The notes beneath the pieces are model-generated. The model was given only the letters and a program-made list of their open reading frames with translations, searched no databases and was not told where the DNA came from. This document shows positions 32,981-39,557 of a DNA stretch of 64,000 bases, one piece after another. Position 1 is the stretch's first letter. Every line of letters starts with the position of its first letter. Location: the NCBI GenBank assembly GCA_040081715.1, contig JBEBFY010000017.1, positions 1-64,000 on the forward strand, given 5' to 3'. The translations under genes were made by a program, and so were the position numbers. This stretch comes from CANKJK01 sp040081715 (GTDB lineage Bacteria > Acidobacteriota > Vicinamibacteria > Vicinamibacterales > UBA2999).

Positions 32981-33739
32981 ATGCACCGCCTGGCTCTCAC
33001 ACTCCTTCTCCTCGCCGCGACCGACCTGCCGGCCTCTGCCCAGCAGGTCGCGCTCAGCATGCGCGACGGGCTGGTGACGATGGATGCCCGGAATGCCACC
33101 GTCCGGCAGATCCTGTCCGAGTGGGCGAAGGTGGGACGCGTGGCCGTGGTGAATGGGGAGACGGTGACGGGGCCGCCCGTGACGCTGCAACTCGCCAGCC
33201 TGCCGGAGCAGCAAGCGCTCGACATCATTCTTCGCGGCGTCGCCGGATACATGGTGGTGGCGCGTGCCGGCGGCGCGCCTCTGGAGGCCTCGCTCGCGCG
33301 CTTTGACCGCGTGCTGATCCTGCCGGCCAGCGCGGTGCCCCCTGCCCCGGCGGCGGGGACCAGGACAGCACAGGCCCCGCGGCCGGGAGCACCCGCACCC
33401 GTGGCTGTGCCGCCGCCGTATCCAGTTGACGACTTCGAACCCGGCGACGCGGGCGACGATAACCCGCAGCCGGCACGCCCCGTGTTTCAGCCAGGCCCAG
33501 GGCCACGGCTGCTGCGGGCTCCGGTGAACTCGGGTGGAAACTTTCCCCCGATGGAACTGCCCAAGGGCGGTGTCCCTCCGGTGGTCGGCTACCAGCAGCC
33601 GGGCGCGCCCGCGGGTCAGGGGGGGGCGGCGACCCCGGCCAATCCCTTTGGCATCCCGCCGGGCTCGGGAGGAGCCCCCGGCGTCGTCGTCCCGGTGGCA
33701 CCCGGCCCCAATCCCGGCGCCGGGCCGGCTACCCGCTGA
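32981..33739 (+). CDS. Secreted protein with secretin N-terminal (STN-like) domain and Pro-rich tail
   Basis: This is a 252-residue exported protein. The signal peptide (MHRLALTLLLLAATDLPASA) is followed by a single domain resembling the STN/N0 domain of secretins and TonB receptors (MDARNATVRQILSEWAKVGR, then VTLQLASLPEQQALDIILRG). The second half is low-complexity: Pro, Gly and Ala rich with repeated APAPVAVPPP, PGAPAGQGG and GAPGVVVPVAPG stretches and no recognised fold. There is no secretin channel. It may be a scaffold or an accessory to a periplasmic machine; the function is not known. It has a possible private promoter at 32934-32961. Confidence 0.65.
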   Translation: MHRLALTLLLLAATDLPASAQQVALSMRDGLVTMDARNATVRQILSEWAKVGRVAVVNGETVTGPPVTLQLASLPEQQALDIILRGVAGYMVVARAGGAPLEASLARFDRVLILPASAVPPAPAAGTRTAQAPRPGAPAPVAVPPPYPVDDFEPGDAGDDNPQPARPVFQPGPGPRLLRAPVNSGGNFPPMELPKGGVPPVVGYQQPGAPAGQGGAATPANPFGIPPGSGGAPGVVVPVAPGPNPGAGPATR

Positions 33740-33751
33740 CAGCGCCCATCA

Positions 33752-34795
33752 ATGGCGGAGATTGACCGTTTTCGCCCCGACGACCGCCGCGGGGTCGAAA
33801 CGCTCTACCGGCGTACGCACGGAGCCGACGCCGTCCTCGCGCACAACCTCCGGTGGGACTGGCAGCACCGGCGTAACCCGGCCAACACCGGCGGACAGCC
33901 CAGCATCTGGGTGGCCCATGAGGGCCCGACCGTCGTCGGCCACTTCCCGACACTGCCGGTCCGGCTCTCGCTCCGCGGCATGAGCGTGGAGGCGGCGTGG
34001 GGATCGGAAACCTACGTAGCCCCTGAACGGGAGTCGCTGGCCCTGGATGAAGCGCTGGTCAGGGCCTGGGACCGGAACACGGGCGCGGCGCTGACGCTCG
34101 GCATCAGCAAAGGGACGCGCGCGCTCTTCAACCGCATCCACTGGCCGCCCGCCACGGTGGTGCCGTGCCTGGTGAAGCCGCTCACGCGGCGTGCGCTGCG
34201 GCTGCCGAACGTGCCGCTCCTCATCAACCGCCTGGTGTCAGCGCTCGCGCTGCCGGTGATCCGCGTCGTGGCACGTTCCCGCCCGCTGCGCGCCGAGTGT
34301 GAACCCATCCGCCGGTTCGACCAGTCGTTCACGGCCCTCTGGGAACGCATCGCGCCGCAGTTCGACCTTGCCGTGGGCCGCGACGCCGCGTACCTGAACT
34401 GGCGCTATATCGAGCCGCCGCACGTCCGCTATTCGGTGGTGGCGCTCAAGCGTGAAGGGGAAGTGCATGGGTATGCCGTGTACCGTCACCGTCAGGAACC
34501 GCTCGGCAAGGTCACCTTGCTCGTCGACCTGCTGGTGGCGCCGCACGACCGTTCCGGCCTCAAGACACTCCTGCGGTGGGTGGATCGCGAGGCCCGCGCG
34601 GAAGACACGGACAAGGTGCGCTGCTACGTGACGCACGCGGCCTTCCGGAAGGTGCTCAAGCGGAACGGCTACTTCCAGGTCAAGTCCGGGCTCGACGTCG
34701 CGGTCAAGATTAACGCGGTCCAGGTGCCCCCCGGCTTCTACGACCAGACCGACGGGTGGCACATCACGTACGGCGATTCGGATCAGGATCATTAG
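33752..34795 (+). CDS. GNAT-type N-acetyltransferase-like protein, glycan operon
   Basis: The 347-residue protein begins with an acetyltransferase-like first domain (RFRPDDRRGVETLYRRTHGA, IWVAHEGPTVVGHFPTLPVR). A second region (FDQSFTALWERIAPQFDLAV, AYLNWRYIEPPHVRYSVVAL) resembles the double-GNAT or FemAB-like proteins often found next to glycosyltransferases and wall genes. The motif DAAYLNWRY is characteristic of that group. It probably acylates a sugar or amino group on a cell-surface glycan precursor, but neither acceptor nor acyl donor is visible. It follows the secreted protein by 12 bases and precedes yqeY by 11. Confidence 0.72.
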   Translation: MAEIDRFRPDDRRGVETLYRRTHGADAVLAHNLRWDWQHRRNPANTGGQPSIWVAHEGPTVVGHFPTLPVRLSLRGMSVEAAWGSETYVAPERESLALDEALVRAWDRNTGAALTLGISKGTRALFNRIHWPPATVVPCLVKPLTRRALRLPNVPLLINRLVSALALPVIRVVARSRPLRAECEPIRRFDQSFTALWERIAPQFDLAVGRDAAYLNWRYIEPPHVRYSVVALKREGEVHGYAVYRHRQEPLGKVTLLVDLLVAPHDRSGLKTLLRWVDREARAEDTDKVRCYVTHAAFRKVLKRNGYFQVKSGLDVAVKINAVQVPPGFYDQTDGWHITYGDSDQDH

Positions 34796-34806
34796 GACCC
34801 ATAGCC

Positions 34807-35268
34807 ATGGCAGACGTCACGCTCACCGCTCGCATCAACACGTTGATTGTCACGGCCATGAAGGCAAAGGACGCCGGGCGCCTTGGCGCCCTGCGGATGC
34901 TCAAGGCCGCGGTCATGAATCGCGGTGTCGAAAAGGGACGCGACCTCGACGACGCGGAGGTCCTGGTGGTCGTCTCGCAACTGGTCAAGCAGCGCCGGGA
35001 TTCCATCGAACAGTTCGCCGCCGCCGGGCGTCAGGACCTGGTCGACAAGGAATCGGCCGAGTTGGTCATCCTGGAGGAGTTCCAGCCTCCCGCGGCATCG
35101 GCTGTGGAGATTGACGCGGCTGTGGCGGCGGCGATGCTGGAAACCGGGGCCACGTCTCCGAAGGACATGGGCAAGGTGATGAAGGCGGTCCAGGCCGGGC
35201 TGGCCGGCAAGACCGTCGACGGCAGAGCTGTCAGCGAGGCGGTGAAAGCCAGGCTCGCGGGCCTGTAG
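34807..35268 (+). CDS. GatB/YqeY domain protein
   Basis: The 153-residue protein is a stand-alone YqeY, related to the tRNA-binding tail domain of the amidotransferase GatB. The ATG at 34807 was chosen because it starts MADVTLTARINTLIVTAMKA directly at the domain; a longer frame from 34756 would overlap the preceding gene. Visible family blocks are KDAGRLGALRMLKAAVMN, QRRDSIEQFAAAGRQDLVD, LEEFQPPAASAVEID and ATSPKDMGKVMKAVQAGLAG. Its precise role is unknown; some members are thought to act in tRNA-dependent processes. It ends the operon, 109 bases before an intrinsic terminator. Confidence 0.9.
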   Translation: MADVTLTARINTLIVTAMKAKDAGRLGALRMLKAAVMNRGVEKGRDLDDAEVLVVVSQLVKQRRDSIEQFAAAGRQDLVDKESAELVILEEFQPPAASAVEIDAAVAAAMLETGATSPKDMGKVMKAVQAGLAGKTVDGRAVSEAVKARLAGL

Positions 35269-35334
35269 CCATGCCGGGGGATCAGCGACACACCGCGACA
35301 ACAACGTTAAGACTTTGCCGTCGTATCGTGCGTC

Positions 35335-35340
35335 TATACT
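35335..35340 (+). promoter_or_regulatory. Candidate -10 upstream of murJ leader
   Basis: TATACT lies at 35335-35340, with a predicted +1 near 35347. No consensus -35 stands at the right spacing (a TTGCCG is 14 bases upstream, too close). If active, transcription would yield a leader of about 60 bases that ends in a strong terminator before murJ. Confidence 0.35.
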
Positions 35341-35377
35341 CCTCAGTAAGGCCTAGTCAGCCTTCTCCCTTCCCTTC

Positions 35378-35407
35378 GGGTCTCCGCGCTGCGGAGGCCC
35401 GTTTTTT
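35378..35407 (+). terminator. Intrinsic terminator 9-16 bases before the murJ start
   Basis: Arms 35378-35387 and 35391-35400 form a 10-bp stem (one G-T pair) with a 3-base loop, followed by G and six T. This is the strongest terminator-like structure in the window. It could end the yqeY transcript, or act as an attenuator for murJ together with the small hairpin at 35348-35364. Read-through or a hidden promoter is needed for murJ, whose GTG lies at 35417. The 3' arm carries the only GGAGG near that start. Confidence 0.8.
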
Positions 35408-35416
35408 CTGTACGCC

Positions 35417-37024
35417 GTGAGCGCCCCGGAAGCGCCAAGGCCCAGCGAGGGCCTGGCTCGCGCCGCAGGCGTCACCGGAGCGGCCACGCTGGCCAGCCGC
35501 ATTCTGGGCGTGGTGCGCGAACAGGTACTGGCGTCACTGTTCGGGGCCAGTGACGCCATGGACGCCTTCAATGTGGCGTTCCGCGTGCCCAACATGGTGC
35601 GCGACCTCTTCGCCGAAGGCGCCATGAGCGCGGCCTTCGTCCCGACATTCACGAAGACGCTCGCCACGGACGGGCGCGAGGCGGCCTGGCGTCTGGCCAG
35701 CACCGTCATCAACGCCCTCCTGCTCATCACGGGCGCGCTCGCGCTGCTGGCAATCCTCTTTGCCGAACCCCTTGTGGGCGCGTTTGCCGGGGACTACGAG
35801 CACGTGCCTGGCAAGCTCGGACTCACAGTGAGTCTGACGCGGACCATGGCTCCGTTCCTTACGCTGGTGGCCGTGGCTGCCGCCTGCATGGGGATGCTCA
35901 ACAGCCTCCGGCACTTCTTCATTCCGGCGCTGTCGCCGGCGACCTTCAACGTCGCGACGGTGCTGTGCGCGGTGCTGCTGACGCCGGTGATGTCAGCCAT
36001 CGGGCTGCCCCCGATCGCCTCCATCGCCATCGGCACACTGGCTGGCGGTGTGGGGCAGATTGCGCTTCAGTGGCCCGCGCTCCGGGCAGAGGGGTACCGC
36101 CACCGTTTCGTCCTCGACCTGCGCGATCCCGGGCTACGCCGCATCCTGCTGCTGATGGGACCGGGGACCATCGGCCTCGCGGCCACGCAGGTCAACGTAT
36201 TCGTCAACACGGTGCTGGCGACCGGCCAGGGCACCGGCGCGGTGTCGTGGCTGAACTATGCGTTCCGCCTGATGTACCTGCCGATTGGCCTCTTCGGGGT
36301 ATCGATCGCCACGGCGATCGTCCCGGCGGTGTCGCGCCACGTCGCCGCGGGGGCATCGACGGCGGTCCGGTCCACCGTGGCCGACGGGCTGTCGCTGATG
36401 CTGATGCTCAACGTGCCTGCCACGATCGGCCTGGCCGTACTCGCCACGCCGATAGTGCAACTGCTCTTTGAACGGCTGGCGTTCACCGCCGCGGATACGG
36501 CCGCCACGGCCAGTGCCCTGCAGTTCTACGCGATCGGCCTCGTGGGCTATTCGGTGTCGCGGATTACCGCGCCGACTTTTTATGCGCTGGGCGACAGCCG
36601 GACGCCGGTCGTGGTCAGCGTGATTTCGGTACTGACCAACGCGGGCCTGAACATCGTGCTGTCGCGGGCGTTCGGCTTTACGGGCCTCGCGCTCGGCACG
36701 TCGCTCGCGGCCCTGCTGAGCGCCACGCTGCTCGTGTGGCTGCTGCAGCGCCGACTTGGCGGCATCGAAGGGAGACGCATCGCGTCGTCCTTCGTACGGG
36801 TCACCGTCGCTGCCGTCCTGATGGGAGCCGCGGCGGCGGTGCTCTACCCGTGGCTCGCAGCCGAGCTTCCGGGATCCGGCCTGGTGCCGCAGATCCTGCG
36901 GCTCTCCATCACCATGGGCGCTGCGCTGCTGGTGCTGGCCGCGTCGGCCTGGGCGCTGAGGATTCCGGAGTTCGGCCTGGCCACCGCGATGGTCGCCAGG
37001 CGATTCGGGGCGGGCCGGCGGTGA
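35417..37024 (+). CDS. murJ: Lipid II flippase MurJ (MVF family)
   Basis: MurJ moves lipid II across the inner membrane for peptidoglycan assembly. The 535-residue protein has about 14 transmembrane helices. Family blocks include TLASRILGVVREQVLASLFG, DAFNVAFRVPNMVRDLFAEG (with the conserved Arg and Asp lining the cavity), GAMSAAFVPTF and YLPIGLFGVSIATAIVPAVS. The start is a GTG without a clear ribosome site; the spacing to the upstream terminator is extremely short. The gene is coupled to the following MFS gene by a GTGA overlap. No wall-synthesis gene is directly adjacent, but the dcw cluster lies about 6.6 kb away in the other direction. Confidence 0.94.
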   Translation: MSAPEAPRPSEGLARAAGVTGAATLASRILGVVREQVLASLFGASDAMDAFNVAFRVPNMVRDLFAEGAMSAAFVPTFTKTLATDGREAAWRLASTVINALLLITGALALLAILFAEPLVGAFAGDYEHVPGKLGLTVSLTRTMAPFLTLVAVAAACMGMLNSLRHFFIPALSPATFNVATVLCAVLLTPVMSAIGLPPIASIAIGTLAGGVGQIALQWPALRAEGYRHRFVLDLRDPGLRRILLLMGPGTIGLAATQVNVFVNTVLATGQGTGAVSWLNYAFRLMYLPIGLFGVSIATAIVPAVSRHVAAGASTAVRSTVADGLSLMLMLNVPATIGLAVLATPIVQLLFERLAFTAADTAATASALQFYAIGLVGYSVSRITAPTFYALGDSRTPVVVSVISVLTNAGLNIVLSRAFGFTGLALGTSLAALLSATLLVWLLQRRLGGIEGRRIASSFVRVTVAAVLMGAAAAVLYPWLAAELPGSGLVPQILRLSITMGAALLVLAASAWALRIPEFGLATAMVARRFGAGRR

Positions 37025-38190
37025 AGATCCGTCTGTTCGGATTGCCCCCGGTCATCACCGTGATGGCCGCGACGCACTTCGTCGTGGACGGCTTCAGCAA
37101 CATCTACGCGCCTCTGCTGCCGGTGCTGATTCCCCGCCTGGGCCTGACGCTGGCCACGGCCGGGCTGCTGCAGACCTGCCTGCAGCTCTCGAACTCCGTG
37201 TCGCAACTCGCCTTCGGCGCTCTGGCTGACCGGTGGAAGCCGCGCGTGCTGCTCATCGCGGGGCCGCTGCTCTCTGTCGCCGTCCTCAGCCTGATCGGCC
37301 TTGCCAACAATGTGTGGACGGTCGCCGCCGTGCTCATCGTCGGCGGACTCGGCGGCGCGGCCTTTCATCCGCCGGCCGCGGCGCTCGTCCACAAGGCCGG
37401 TGGTCACCGCCGCGGTCTGGCGATGTCGGTCCACATCACCGGCGGCTCAATGGGTTTTGCGCTCGGCCCGCTGATCTTCGCGCCGCTGGTGGGCTGGGCC
37501 GGCATCGAGTGGACGCCGGTGCTCATGGTGCCAGGCCTGCTGTTGCTGGCCAGTTGGCTCCGCCACATCCCCGCGGTGGACACCACGCACGAACCCCACG
37601 CCGTGCGCGGCTTTGCGGGGCTCCGGCCCTACGCGCGGCCGCTCACGCTGCTCTATCTCATCGTGGTGCTCCGCACGCTGACGGCCGTCAGCTTCTCCAC
37701 CTTCGTGCCGGTACTCCTGACCAGACGCGGTGTGTCGATGGGCGCGGCCGGGGTGATGGCCGCCGTCTACCTCGCGGCCACGAGCGCGGGCGGTTTTTTC
37801 GGCGGTGCGATGGCGGACCGCTGGGGCGCGCGCCGCGTCATCATCACGTCGCTCATCGCCGCGGTGCCCTTCCTGGCCGTGGCGCCACTCCTGCCAGACC
37901 GGTATTTCCTGCTGGTACTCTCGGTCGGTGGATTCCTGCTCCAGTCCACGCTGCCGGTGAACGTCACGTTCGCGCAGACCCTCGCGCCCATCAGTGCCGC
38001 CACCGTGTCGTCTCTTATGATGGGCTTCGCGTGGGGAACCGGTGGCCTGCTGGTGGCGCTGGTCGGCCTGTTGGCCGACCGGGCCGGTATCGAGCAGGCG
38101 CTGATGCTGGTGGCGCTGGCACCACTGGCCGCAGCCGCGCTGGCGTTGCCGCTGCCACAACAACCTGACCACGCCCGAGGTGTGAGATAG
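37021..38190 (+). CDS. MFS transporter, fosmidomycin-resistance (Fsr)-like
   Basis: The 389-residue protein has 12 predicted transmembrane helices. The GTG at 37021 overlaps the murJ stop and starts at the natural first helix (GLPPVITVMAATHFVVDGFS). NIYAPLLPVLIPRLGLTLAT and QLAFGALADRWKPRVLLIAG (loop 2-3 motif) are typical of the Fsr/MFS branch. GGAMADRWGARRVIITSLIA gives the second-half repeat of the motif. It is an efflux or solute transporter of the inner membrane; the substrate is unknown. Coupling to murJ may be coincidental. Confidence 0.85.
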   Translation: MKIRLFGLPPVITVMAATHFVVDGFSNIYAPLLPVLIPRLGLTLATAGLLQTCLQLSNSVSQLAFGALADRWKPRVLLIAGPLLSVAVLSLIGLANNVWTVAAVLIVGGLGGAAFHPPAAALVHKAGGHRRGLAMSVHITGGSMGFALGPLIFAPLVGWAGIEWTPVLMVPGLLLLASWLRHIPAVDTTHEPHAVRGFAGLRPYARPLTLLYLIVVLRTLTAVSFSTFVPVLLTRRGVSMGAAGVMAAVYLAATSAGGFFGGAMADRWGARRVIITSLIAAVPFLAVAPLLPDRYFLLVLSVGGFLLQSTLPVNVTFAQTLAPISAATVSSLMMGFAWGTGGLLVALVGLLADRAGIEQALMLVALAPLAAAALALPLPQQPDHARGVR

Positions 38191-38193
38191 CCG

Positions 38194-38943
38194 ATGCCGC
38201 CGACCCGACCGCGCTACTCGCCGCCTTCGTTCTCCTCGTCCTCGTTCGGGCCTGGCGCGTTGACGCCGGCCGTCCGCGCGCTCATCGTCGCCAACGTCGC
38301 GCTGTTCGTGCTCACGTTCCTCGTGCCAGAGATCACGCTCCGGCTCGGGCTCAGGCCCGCGGATGTCTTCGGGCGCTTCGCCATCTGGCAGCCCGTGACC
38401 TACATGTTCCTGCACGGGAGCCTCTCGCACATCCTCTTCAACATGCTGGGGCTCTGGATGTTCGGCGTGGAGCTCGAACGCACGTGGGGCACGGCGTTCT
38501 TCGCGCGCTACTACGCCGTGTGCGGCGTCGGCGCCGCGGCCACGACGCTCCTGGCCTCGCTCTTCCCCGGCTCCATCGGCGACGCGCTCTACCCGTCGCT
38601 GACCATCGGCGCCTCCGGCGCGGTGTACGGGCTCCTGCTCGCGTACGGGCAGTACTACCCGAACCGGCCGATCTACTTCTGGATGATCTTCCCGATCCCG
38701 GCCAGGTACTTCGTGCTGATCATCGGCGCCATCTCGCTGTTCCTGTCAATGAGCCAGGTCGGCGGCGTGGCACACACCGCGCACCTCGGAGGCATCGTCG
38801 CCGGGTACCTGTATCTGAAAGGCGGCCGGATGCGCCCGATGGCGGAACTCACCTACCGCTACCAGCGCTGGAAGATCGACCGCCACCGCCGCAAGTTCGA
38901 CGTCTACCCCGGCGGCCGCGGCCCCGGGCCCCGCGTGCACTAG
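38194..38943 (+). CDS. Rhomboid-family intramembrane serine protease
   Basis: Rhomboids cut transmembrane substrates within the membrane. The 249-residue protein has six helices with WQPVTYMFLHGSLSHILFNM (helix 2, HxxxN motif), the catalytic Ser in TIGASGAVYGLLLAYG and the catalytic His in VAHTAHLGGIVAGYL. The N-terminus is a Ser/Pro-rich cytoplasmic stretch (PRYSPPSFSSSSFGPG). A positively charged C-terminal tail of about 40 residues follows the last helix. It starts three bases after the MFS stop and ends the operon. Confidence 0.92.
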   Translation: MPPTRPRYSPPSFSSSSFGPGALTPAVRALIVANVALFVLTFLVPEITLRLGLRPADVFGRFAIWQPVTYMFLHGSLSHILFNMLGLWMFGVELERTWGTAFFARYYAVCGVGAAATTLLASLFPGSIGDALYPSLTIGASGAVYGLLLAYGQYYPNRPIYFWMIFPIPARYFVLIIGAISLFLSMSQVGGVAHTAHLGGIVAGYLYLKGGRMRPMAELTYRYQRWKIDRHRRKFDVYPGGRGPGPRVH

Positions 38944-39095
38944 CGTGACCGGCGAGGCGGGGTGTGGCTGGGGTTCACCCATCGAGGGCGACTGCTTGTG
39001 ATGGAGCCCTGACGTCAGGGGCGGCCACGGAGCCCACGAGGGGTGAAGTCCAGTTACGCCCCGCCGACTCACTGAGCCGCCGGCGCGAGGCTCGG
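38944..39095. other. Convergent spacer with a perfect palindrome
   Basis: This 152-base stretch between the rhomboid and cupin stops has no gene. It contains a perfect 14-base palindrome, CCCTGACGTCAGGG (39007-39020). No T-run follows on either strand, so it is not a standard terminator. Confidence 0.45.
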
Positions 39096-39500
39096 CTACT
39101 TGACCGGTTCGTTGTGGAAGTAGTCGTCCGTGTGGTTCAGCCAGTCGTGGCGGATCGGGCTGAACAGATCCATCTCGAAGGTGTCCTCGAGCGCCTCCGC
39201 CTGGTGGTGCAGCCATGACGGGATGTGCAGCACCTCGCCCGCGCGCACGATGATGTCCTCGCCGCCGACCTTAAACTTCATCGACCCGGTGAGCACGTAG
39301 GTGATCTGCTCGGCCTCATGGTTGTGCATCGGCACGATGCAGCCGCTCTTGAGGTAGATCTGCGTGATCATCTCTTTCTCGCCAGTGATCACCTTGCGCG
39401 AGAGCATCTCGGTGACTTTTTCGAGGGCAATGTCATCCCACCGGTGGAGGGTGACGCGGTCGGAAGGCGTGCCGCTCGGTGGGGGCGCTGTCGTGGACAT
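39096..39500 (-). CDS. Small cupin-domain protein
   Basis: The 134-residue single cupin has both conserved motifs: GCIVPMHNHEAEQITYVLTG (His, His, Glu ligands) and GEVLHIPSWLHHQAEAL (third His). With three His and one Glu it can bind iron, manganese or similar metals. Single-domain cupins of this size include dioxygenases, isomerases and sensors; the exact function is not recognisable. The gene faces the 2-oxoacid dehydrogenase with 57 bases between start codons, and may respond to or process a related metabolite. The predicted +1 lies on its ATG, so it may be leaderless. Confidence 0.88.
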   Translation of the reverse strand: MSTTAPPPSGTPSDRVTLHRWDDIALEKVTEMLSRKVITGEKEMITQIYLKSGCIVPMHNHEAEQITYVLTGSMKFKVGGEDIIVRAGEVLHIPSWLHHQAEALEDTFEMDLFSPIRHDWLNHTDDYFHNEPVK

Positions 39501-39506
39501 GGCGAC

Positions 39507-39548
39507 ACTCTATCGCACGTCTACCGCACCTCACCCGAGTGCTATAAT
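39507..39548. promoter_or_regulatory. Back-to-back leaderless -10 elements in 57-bp divergent region
   Basis: On the minus strand TAGAGT (39507-39512) ends seven bases before the cupin ATG (39500). On the plus strand TATAAT (39543-39548) lies nine bases before the E1 ATG (39558). Neither gene has a Shine-Dalgarno site, and there is no space for long leaders. The -35 hexamers of each promoter would lie close to the other's -10 and match poorly. Confidence 0.5.
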
Positions 39549-39557
39549 TCGCCGGTT

